A DNA stretch of 64,000 nucleotides. It comes from JABDKJ01 sp964609215 (lineage in GTDB: Bacteria > Bacteroidota > Bacteroidia > Flavobacteriales_D > JABDKJ01). The stretch is taken from positions 1 to 64,000 of the forward strand of contig CAZSQZ010000007.1 of assembly GCA_964609215.1 (NCBI GenBank), in the 5' to 3' direction. Of the stretch, positions 8,769 through 15,692 are shown piece by piece. The notes beneath the pieces are model-generated. The model was not told the DNA's origin. It saw nothing but the letters and a program-made list of their open reading frames with translations, and did no database searches. The translations under genes were made by a program, and so were the position numbers. Position 1 is the stretch's first letter; every line of letters begins with the position of its first letter.

Positions 8769-10996
8769 AATCGCATCAATTTTTTCATATAGGTCTTCTC
8801 TTTGGATTGATGAGATACTTGCTCATTAATTTGCTGCCAAAATTTTGCCTGTAATTTCTGACTCTGTAATTTGAGCAAGTCATCTTCAAGGAAAACACTT
8901 GTTTCCCTTTTGACTCCTATTGTACCGTTATCTGCTAAATCAGATCCTATGCGATACGCCAAGTCCTGTTTTATTTTTTCTTTATCGCGCTTGCTTTTAT
9001 CTGAAACTTCCTTAAACCCTTCAACTATTTCTTGAAAGCCATCTAAATATTCCTTTACTGGCCTTTCAGTAAATTCGGATATCATGTTCGAGCTTATTAT
9101 TTTAAGTGCCTCAAGATGATCTTTAGAATTTTTAGAACGCAATAAATCCAACGTATTCCCATCTATTGGAAACTTCAATCGCTCATGTACATCTAACGCA
9201 TTCTTTGCGAATGCCTTCGTATCAGAGCTCCAAACCGCATCTCTCATTGCCAGTAGTGCTGACTCATTGAACTTTGTATTTCGAGCAATATTTTTCCAAC
9301 CAATGTTATCTAGATACCTCCATGCTTCTTTATAATTTTTATCGAATACTGAATTCATCATCCCTTCCAGATCGGAAACTTCTACTCCTAATTTTCGAGA
9401 TAAAATATTTGCCTGAGTTTCCACTACGGCCTTTTTCCAATCACCATTAATTAAATGGCGACATGCATTATTATAGTTTGCTCTGTACTCCTGCTTGATA
9501 AAATCTTGCCCATGACGACAAACAAGATTCTCCCCAATTTCCTTATAAAAATCTTCCATTTTCCCCTTGTATTTACCATTTATTAGGCCATTAACAATGA
9601 TCCCGTTGAATGGGATTCCGTTCTTTTCACATATTTTCTCTAATTCAGGTATAATTAGTTTTTCGGCCGCAAACTTGGAAATGTCATTGAATAATTCATT
9701 CTGAAAATCCAAGGCAAGATTTGAAATTCCAAATTCTGAGATACTTTCAAGATTTAAACTGGAAGGCAAATATTTTTGAAAATTCTTCAAGGTCTTTAAG
9801 GCTGAAATATCATATTTTGCTCCTAAATCAACAGCCTCACCCACGATGTCTTTGAAGGATGTTTCCTTCAATATTTTAGCGAAAGACTCACTTGTTACTA
9901 GTTCATGTAAATTCCTTAAATCCTGATAAATTTGAAGTGCAAAAGAGGCAATATCCGTTAGCTCATTTAATGCATCATCAATGTTCTTTGTTAAAGCTCT
10001 TTGCCATTTCGCAAAACTTGAACATATTCGGTTGATGGCATCTGGCATCATCTGATATGCTAATACTGCCGCCTGTTTAGTCAATTGATCAAGCGGAGGA
10101 GGTAGTAATTGCTGAAATACTACTTCAAACACTGTTGCGAGCCATCGACTTATTGCTATATCTACAGGAAACCACCCTTTTTTTCCGTTTCCGACTTTGC
10201 CACTGGAGTTACCTTTTTCATCACGTCCCTGTTTGGAGTTTGTAGATCCACCTACATTTCCATTTTTAAGTCCAGATGCTTTGCCTTTCAACTGTTTAAG
10301 AAGTTGTTTGCCGGCCTCATCATGAGTTAATAGTTTAATAAGCTCGTCTATTTTCTTTACTTCATTATTATTCCTCTCTACCGCTTTTTTCAACTTCTCA
10401 TTGGTGTCTACCCGAAGATTATCTAAAGGCAAATTGGTGTTTTTCAATAATTCTTTTGTGAGCACCTCAATAGTTTCTAATTGCTCTCTTTTTTCTTCAA
10501 TTTCATCCACTCCGTATGAACCAAACATTCGCTCGAATCCTTTTTTGAAATTGACTGTCTTGTTGGCTTCAAATTTCACAATGGAGAAATCAACATATTT
10601 ACTATTTGCCAACGCTTCGTTATCCCAAAAAAGTTGGAGCATTTTACTATTTGCAACCGAGAGATTATTTGAATTCGTATATGGGCCAAACCAGTATGAT
10701 TTCGTTCCTGCATAGTATATTAAAAACCAGCTTGGTTCTGGATTTATATAACTTTGAAACCTTCGTCCATTTTTCTCCCATTCATCAGGTGTTCCAATAT
10801 TTAAATCGATTTTTGGTGCAAATGAATTTAAAAGGCTTGGAGAATAAATTACAATTCCCAGTGTATCTTGATTGAACTCAGTTGCATCGATCAAAGGGTC
10901 ATTATTAATGTTTAGCTGCCCATTCAAATGTGAAACCGAAATAATCAGAACTGTGATTAATGGCAACAAGTGATATTTTAAAAATGTGTTCATCAT
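8765..10996 (-). CDS. large helical exported protein, probable first gene of the ExbB/ExbD operon
   Basis: The frame is open from an ATG at 11047, but I place the start at the ATG pair at 10996 or 10993 because this puts a signal peptide at the N-terminus (MNTFLKYHLLPLITVLIISV, ending near LNGQ). The mature protein is about 720 residues. It has an N-terminal globular part, a Gly/Ser/Asn/Lys linker (about residues 240-275) and then a long, strongly helical region. The start of that region carries hydrophobic stretches (WLATVFEVVFQQLLPPPLDQ, about residue 290) that might touch membrane. No family is recognised. The stop overlaps the next start by four bases. This is the most upstream gene of the packed block. 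Confidence 0.68.
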   Translation of the reverse strand: MMNTFLKYHLLPLITVLIISVSHLNGQLNINNDPLIDATEFNQDTLGIVIYSPSLLNSFAPKIDLNIGTPDEWEKNGRRFQSYINPEPSWFLIYYAGTKSYWFGPYTNSNNLSVANSKMLQLFWDNEALANSKYVDFSIVKFEANKTVNFKKGFERMFGSYGVDEIEEKREQLETIEVLTKELLKNTNLPLDNLRVDTNEKLKKAVERNNNEVKKIDELIKLLTHDEAGKQLLKQLKGKASGLKNGNVGGSTNSKQGRDEKGNSSGKVGNGKKGWFPVDIAISRWLATVFEVVFQQLLPPPLDQLTKQAAVLAYQMMPDAINRICSSFAKWQRALTKNIDDALNELTDIASFALQIYQDLRNLHELVTSESFAKILKETSFKDIVGEAVDLGAKYDISALKTLKNFQKYLPSSLNLESISEFGISNLALDFQNELFNDISKFAAEKLIIPELEKICEKNGIPFNGIIVNGLINGKYKGKMEDFYKEIGENLVCRHGQDFIKQEYRANYNNACRHLINGDWKKAVVETQANILSRKLGVEVSDLEGMMNSVFDKNYKEAWRYLDNIGWKNIARNTKFNESALLAMRDAVWSSDTKAFAKNALDVHERLKFPIDGNTLDLLRSKNSKDHLEALKIISSNMISEFTERPVKEYLDGFQEIVEGFKEVSDKSKRDKEKIKQDLAYRIGSDLADNGTIGVKRETSVFLEDDLLKLQSQKLQAKFWQQINEQVSHQSKEKTYMKKLMRL

Positions 10997-11047
10997 ATGA
11001 TGTGAGTTTGAATTTGACCTTGTTAATTGATTGATTAGTGATGTCAA

Positions 11048-11359
11048 TTTTCTCCGTTCAAAGATCGCAACGAGGCGAGTGGGAACTTGTCCTTTTTTTT
11101 ATGGAGATTTATTCCTAAAAACTTAGGAGATATTCAACCAAGTTTTATGAGTGATTTTCATCAATTGAATAAGGAACTCGAGCATATTAAAATGATCGAA
11201 ATTGAGAATGTGAAAGCAATACGGAGCTACTGGAATGTAATACTGAAATGACTTTTCTGAATTGATTTCAATTCATATCCATCAAACTTTTCAACTGGAA
11301 TAGAGCTTCCAATCAGTTTTAAAACATATTCATTTCTTAACGATAATAGGTTGCCTTGA
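11048..11359. other. intergenic stretch with an open plus-strand fragment
   Basis: There is no convincing gene here. On the plus strand one frame is open from about 11045 to a TGA at 11249-11251. Its only ATG (11147) would give 34 residues (MSDFHQLNKELEHIKMIEIE...). It could be the tail of a lost gene. Part of the stretch (11108-11137) recurs at 12414-12443. The left part lies just upstream of the operon's first gene and should contain its promoter, though I see no clear promoter match. Confidence 0.35.
11108..11137 (+). repeat. 30-base direct repeat, copy A (26/30 identical to copy B)
   Basis: The segment beginning TTTATTCCTAAAAACTTAGG matches 12414-12443 at 26 of 30 bases, in the same orientation. 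The middle is a small inverted repeat (CCTAA-AAAC-TTAGG). The two copies bracket the two small exported-protein genes at 11360-12227. The differences would all change the amino acid in the locally open frame, so a shared coding origin is not supported. A regulatory or mobile-element-end role is possible. Confidence 0.45.
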
Positions 11360-11701
11360 TTATATACACTCTCGAAATGTCCTGAACTTGATTTCGAAAT
11401 TCCCACCGGTGTGGAGAATCACTTTATAGTCTATTAAGCATTTATAGCCATAAACTTCACCAAGGTTAATTAACGGAGATGGTCCTGCTTGACACCCTTT
11501 CAGGATTTCATCGCTTTTCCAGGGATAATCCGCGTATGAATAGACAGCTGAATAATTGTATTTGCAATCTATAGATTCTTCATCTTCTTCTATTTGCATT
11601 TTTATCGATGTTTCTATTCTATTGACAGAAGTTGAATCTTGCGATTTAAACGGACCAATCATAAAAATAAAGAGTGTTATTGGAAGTGCTATTCGATTCA
11701 T
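11360..11701 (-). CDS. small exported protein of unknown function
   Basis: The 113-residue product starts with a signal peptide (MNRIALPITLFIFMIGPFKS, cleavage likely before QDSTS). The mature part is about 93 residues with four cysteines (DCKYNY, KGCQAG, YKCLID and the C-terminal RECI), enough for two disulfides. I recognise no family. It is on the same strand as the ExbB/ExbD operon downstream but separated from it by about 360 bases, and 55 bases after the cysteine-rich gene, so those two small genes may be co-transcribed. Confidence 0.6.
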   Translation of the reverse strand: MNRIALPITLFIFMIGPFKSQDSTSVNRIETSIKMQIEEDEESIDCKYNYSAVYSYADYPWKSDEILKGCQAGPSPLINLGEVYGYKCLIDYKVILHTGGNFEIKFRTFRECI

Positions 11702-11756
11702 ATATTGTGTTTAATTAATTTAAATTTGATTTATTAAATATTCGTGTCAGAGAAAA

Positions 11757-12227
11757 TTATTGATCCTCTTTTTGATCTTTTTTTATGGGCTCACATTTAT
11801 AGAGCCAACCATCCCCTTTACACATTGCATGCACTTGTCGCCCTACTCCTGAGCATTTTGGGCATTTAACTTGGTTGTAAATTTGTTTTTTATAATACGC
11901 ATCATAGTAGCTATATACGAAAATCACAGCACAGCCTTTACAGGTGGAACAATCATAGTCGAGATATCCTGTTCCTCCACAAGCTTCATCATGCACCTTT
12001 ATCAATTGGGTGTTTTCGTTCTTACGACATCTAGGTTTTTTTTGCTTGCTAAAACAATTCCCTGTCAATGGATTAGCAATGCACGGTAAACTTTGAAATA
12101 ATGGGGCACAGCATCCATTGCTTGCCTGTAAACAGTTCTGTTCTATTTCATCAGAAAGTGGTAAGGATAATGAGATTGTAAAGAATCCTGCAATCAAGAT
12201 CAAAGAAAGAATATAATTATTTTTCAT
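11757..12227 (-). CDS. exported cysteine-rich protein with DnaJ-type zinc-finger-like repeats
   Basis: The 156-residue product has a signal peptide (about residues 1-22) and 14 cysteines in the mature part. The second half shows motifs like the CxxCxGxG repeats of DnaJ: CGGTGYLDYDCSTCKGC at about 83-99, CPKCSGVG at 122-129 and CKGDGWLYKC at 136-145. In DnaJ such motifs bind two zinc ions in the cytoplasm. Their presence in an exported protein is unusual, and the cysteines may form disulfides instead. There is no J domain. It is the first minus-strand gene left of the divergent region facing the TIR gene. Confidence 0.65.
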   Translation of the reverse strand: MKNNYILSLILIAGFFTISLSLPLSDEIEQNCLQASNGCCAPLFQSLPCIANPLTGNCFSKQKKPRCRKNENTQLIKVHDEACGGTGYLDYDCSTCKGCAVIFVYSYYDAYYKKQIYNQVKCPKCSGVGRQVHAMCKGDGWLYKCEPIKKDQKEDQ

Positions 12228-12273
12228 GTTATTAGTTTTAATACTAAGCTTGTCTCAACATGCCTTATCATAA

Positions 12274-12288
12274 GTTTGAATTTCAAAC
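12274..12288. promoter_or_regulatory. perfect palindrome, candidate operator
   Basis: GTTTGAA-T-TTCAAAC is a perfect 7-base inverted repeat around one base. It lies 47 bases upstream of the cysteine-rich gene (minus strand) and overlaps a minus-7-like TAAGTTTG on the plus strand. Position and symmetry suit a dimeric repressor. The binding protein is unknown. Confidence 0.4.
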
Positions 12289-12413
12289 GAATTGTAGAAC
12301 AACTAAGGAATAGTTTTAACACGTTCTATTAAATTTAGGTACTGGATAATTTGTTCGTCTGTACAAATTTGAAGACAACTATTCGTACATCCTATCCCAA
12401 TAATTTAGTATAT

Positions 12414-12443
12414 TTTATTCCTCAAAACTCAGGATATAATCAA
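12414..12443 (+). repeat. 30-base direct repeat, copy B
   Basis: This is the second copy of the segment at 11108-11137, with 26 of 30 identical bases in the same orientation. It lies about 90 bases before the TIR/beta-propeller gene. Beyond base 30 the copies diverge at once. Confidence 0.45.
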
Positions 12444-12534
12444 GCCTAATTTGAATTATCTTGTTAAAGATATTTTTTGACAAAAAAATTCAGTTTAAGT
12501 ACCTTAAAATTTAAATTTCACACCCAGTTATATT

Positions 12535-15144
12535 ATGGCCAGTGTATTATCATCCTTGAGAAAAGTCTTTTTCGGATATGATATTTTTATTTCATATTCA
12601 AGGACGGATGCTGGTGAATATTCTGAAGCTTTGGCAATCGCGTTACAACAAAAGAAATTCAAATGTTATCTGGACAGATGGTCTGCGAAACCAAGTCCTA
12701 CACTTACTGACGAACTTCGTAAAAAGCTCAGAATGTCCAAAGTCCTATTGGTTTTAGGAACAGACGGAGCGCTCGAATCCAAATTTGTAAGCCAAGAGAT
12801 TGATTATTTTCTGAATCAGGGAGGAGAACAACTAATTCCAGTAGACTTTGGTAGGATACGAGAAGCCAATTGGTATAGCAGAATTGACGGGCTACCTCTC
12901 ACATTAGAAAAAGACGGGCGTCTTGATATGAAAAAGGAACCTTCGGAAAGATTGTTGAAACGCATTGAACATTCGTGCACCTTTCAAAAGGTCAGCACAA
13001 GATTGAATTACTTTGCAAAGGGATCGGTCTTCGTCTTTATTTCGATGCTTGTACTCTCCTTTTTTGCCATTGACCGGCTATCTACTTTGAACGACAAGGT
13101 TTATAGAGCCGATCAGGAACTAACGCATTCAGAATTATTACTGAAGTCTAGAAAAGAGATTGATAGCTTTGATGCCCTTAACGCTCAAAATTCGTTGAGC
13201 GAGGCCATAAAGATAGAACAAGATTTGGGCTTGGAGCAGTTGAGATCCGATCTCTATCTGTCCGAAGTTGCGAATCTTGGACTTCCAGAGATCTTTTCTA
13301 CTGGAGGAAAAATTCAAGATCTTCTTGCTCTCGACTCCTTAGTCTTGTGTTCATCACTTGAGAAAAGTGGTATAAATACCATTTCAATTCGATCTCGAGA
13401 CGGCACGGTCCATTCCTTAATACAAGGAGACTTTAATGGACTATGTTTCTCGACTGGATCCAATATACTAACCACAGAAATAAAGGATAGAGAACTTTAC
13501 TTAATTGAGTTTGATATCAATCTGAAAGAACTTCAACGAATTCAATTGAATCCAATAGCAACCTCAAATGGAGTGCGACTACTTCAAGATTCGGGCTTCA
13601 CTTTTAAGCATGTTGAATGTAGTATTGATTTCAATCCGGAACTAAACTATGCAATCATTAATGGCGAATTCCTTTTCGACAGGACTCAGACTTACTTTGG
13701 ATATTTGCAGGCCAAATACTATGGATGTGTTGACTTTTCCAATGATAGAGAGGTTGGCATATATGATACCATATTCAGTGAAGGACTTATCGATCCGAAC
13801 TCTACGTATATTAGTAATAATTGTTCAATTCAAGGATCAGACAATGGCAAACTGATCGTCCGCCAGGAATCTGGAGTGTATCTCTACGACTTTTGCACAG
13901 GTGAGACATCGATCGTTCATTCGAATGGAAGTCTAGTAGAAATTGATCGAATCGATTTTGATGTTCATACTGCGACTATTAATAGTGAAGGAAATGTTGG
14001 TATTTTAGGCGGCCAGGAGGCCATTGTTCTATTTCAATTAGTTCAAGACACTGTATTCTCATCCTTACGATATGAGCTTGAAGAAGAGAGGTTACTTGAT
14101 GCAGCTTTCGTTGACTCAAACACCTTTTATATTGCCCAAAACTATCTACCACTGAGAATGTTTGAAATCGGTGAATACGATTTCAGAACGCACCAAACAT
14201 CAGGTCGATCTTACCGACTTGACGAGCAAATATGCTATAAAAGTGAAGAAGAAATCATGCTAGGTAGTATAGATTCAGCTTCCGATTTACAGCTAATGGT
14301 TAAAGATGGAATGATTCTTACATCGAACCTTCCCGGTTCTTTGAATTCGATGGACTATAAGCATCTTCACAATAGAATTTCAGTAGCAAACCTTTTTCCT
14401 CCTCTTGCCTCTTGTGCTGACTTCTCGTTTGACTTGCACACTGGCACCAGGAGAGTTTCTTGCTTCGATTTGGACAAGAATTCAGAAGCTCTGATAGCTG
14501 GCTGCGAAAATGGAGATGTTCTGATTTGGTTCATTTCAGATAAAATGCTTGGTTCTTTCGATTCATTTTTCCAGCATTATCTCATTCCTTGGATTGGTTG
14601 GACTCGATTGGATTCACTTTCTGGTGAGCATAATCATCTAGCTAATAAGGATACTGAGGCTATTCTGAAAGTCCATCCTGACGACTCGACATTGATAATA
14701 GCGGCTTACTTGATTGACAATAACCCAAATCCAAGTTACCGGATAGACATTCTTGATTTATCGACTTCCCGTGTCCTAGCTGAAGACACCATCAAAATGG
14801 ATGGTCATGTCCACTTCTCTTCAGACGGAAGAACCATGGCCATCACTAGGACTGAAGGAGAATCGATTCGTGTTCACAAACTTAATGATGAGGACTTGAT
14901 TAAGCCTAGTTTAATCATAAAATCTCCGGGAGTTTTCTATAGAAGGCCTCTTCTATCTCCAGATTCAAAATGGTTATATTCATATTTTGGATCTAATATT
15001 CGAATTTGGAGTATTGAGAATCCAGAAATATCAACCACATACATTACCTCCTATCAAATTGACGAAATGACATTGTCTATAAAAGACGAGTCTAAGTTGC
15101 TCTATTCTTCAAAAAATGGAGTTAAAGTATTGAATACCCCTTGA
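12535..15144 (+). CDS. TIR-domain protein with a membrane segment and beta-propeller-like C-terminus
   Basis: The 869-residue protein starts with a TIR domain (about residues 13-120): GYDIFISYSR is the first strand, and Glu88 in KFVSQEIDYFL lies where NAD-cleaving TIR domains carry the catalytic glutamate. A single hydrophobic segment at about 163-180 follows. A short helical stretch comes next, then about 620 residues of beta-rich sequence with WD40-like turns (GCENGDVLIWF, FSSDGRTMAI, LLSPDSKWLY), which I read as one or two beta-propellers. Basic residues before the helix suggest TIR inside and propeller outside, but topology is uncertain. TIR domains in bacteria make or destroy NAD-derived signals in defence. 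It opens the plus-strand island and stands alone, with 142 bases before the next gene. Confidence 0.8.
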   Translation: MASVLSSLRKVFFGYDIFISYSRTDAGEYSEALAIALQQKKFKCYLDRWSAKPSPTLTDELRKKLRMSKVLLVLGTDGALESKFVSQEIDYFLNQGGEQLIPVDFGRIREANWYSRIDGLPLTLEKDGRLDMKKEPSERLLKRIEHSCTFQKVSTRLNYFAKGSVFVFISMLVLSFFAIDRLSTLNDKVYRADQELTHSELLLKSRKEIDSFDALNAQNSLSEAIKIEQDLGLEQLRSDLYLSEVANLGLPEIFSTGGKIQDLLALDSLVLCSSLEKSGINTISIRSRDGTVHSLIQGDFNGLCFSTGSNILTTEIKDRELYLIEFDINLKELQRIQLNPIATSNGVRLLQDSGFTFKHVECSIDFNPELNYAIINGEFLFDRTQTYFGYLQAKYYGCVDFSNDREVGIYDTIFSEGLIDPNSTYISNNCSIQGSDNGKLIVRQESGVYLYDFCTGETSIVHSNGSLVEIDRIDFDVHTATINSEGNVGILGGQEAIVLFQLVQDTVFSSLRYELEEERLLDAAFVDSNTFYIAQNYLPLRMFEIGEYDFRTHQTSGRSYRLDEQICYKSEEEIMLGSIDSASDLQLMVKDGMILTSNLPGSLNSMDYKHLHNRISVANLFPPLASCADFSFDLHTGTRRVSCFDLDKNSEALIAGCENGDVLIWFISDKMLGSFDSFFQHYLIPWIGWTRLDSLSGEHNHLANKDTEAILKVHPDDSTLIIAAYLIDNNPNPSYRIDILDLSTSRVLAEDTIKMDGHVHFSSDGRTMAITRTEGESIRVHKLNDEDLIKPSLIIKSPGVFYRRPLLSPDSKWLYSYFGSNIRIWSIENPEISTTYITSYQIDEMTLSIKDESKLLYSSKNGVKVLNTP

Positions 15145-15286
15145 ACAGTTAAATATAGCTATGTTAAAACAATCGTTTCAAGACTTTTATTTAATCACCA
15201 ATTAATATAAATTAAAATCACTACTTTTTAGGAGCAAACGACCTGCTTTTTCTTTCGTTCTTTGAAGAAATTAAATTAAATAGATT

Positions 15287-15643
15287 ATGAATACAGTATT
15301 AAAATTATACAAAAACGCGGATGAAGAGTATTTTTTATACGTTGAGTCAACCTTCAATGGCGTAGTGAATTTTGAATCCTCTACCGTAAATCCTCAGCCC
15401 AACACAAATGGATTGTACGAAGTCGAAGTTATCTTTCATGAAATAATTCAAAAAGGACCGAACAGTGAAGTAACCACTCGTCCCACTGCTGTTGTTAACT
15501 TGAACAATTCAGGAATACCCTATGATCGTGAAGGGGTTAGATTTGACATATCCATTTTATTAAGCCCAAGTATGCTTAAGACTTCAAAAGGAGGTGTCCT
15601 TGCACAAGATGATGCCGAAAACGTATCTAGACCTATAGTTTAA
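15287..15643 (+). CDS. small protein of unknown function preceding a sensor kinase
   Basis: The 118-residue product has no signal peptide or membrane segment. It looks like a beta-rich single domain (TVLKLYKNADEEYFLYVES, then alternating strands). I do not recognise the family. It lies 49 bases before the histidine kinase gene on the same strand, so it is probably co-transcribed and could be a ligand or partner of the kinase. Its leader shares two short motifs with that of the gene at 18460: ATCACTAC, and TTTCTTT(C)GTTCTTT about 20 bases before the ATG. Confidence 0.6.
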   Translation: MNTVLKLYKNADEEYFLYVESTFNGVVNFESSTVNPQPNTNGLYEVEVIFHEIIQKGPNSEVTTRPTAVVNLNNSGIPYDREGVRFDISILLSPSMLKTSKGGVLAQDDAENVSRPIV

Positions 15644-15692
15644 GAAGGTTCAACTTGGCAATCAAATTAGTTAGAATACCTATATTTAAGAA

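Larger units (their letters stand above)
12228..12534. promoter_or_regulatory. divergent intergenic region between the small exported genes and the TIR island
   Basis: About 300 bases separate a minus-strand gene (starting at 12227) from the plus-strand TIR gene (starting at 12535), so promoters for both directions should lie here. The stretch holds a perfect palindrome at 12274-12288 and the second copy of the 30-base repeat (12414-12443). No gene is seen in it. TAAGTTTG at 12271-12278 matches the Bacteroidota minus-7 consensus TAnnTTTG on the plus strand, but it lies about 250 bases before the TIR gene. Confidence 0.45.

Noticed and set aside
1..10996. Reading the ExbB/ExbD operon as a Zorya defence system
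   Set aside because: No OmpA-like domain on the stators and no helicase or nuclease gene is present in the visible part; only the channel family is shared.
11147..11251. 34-residue plus-strand frame as a real small gene
   Set aside because: The upstream frame is open without an ATG, no partner gene or ribosome-binding signal is seen, and a decayed tail of a lost gene is as likely.
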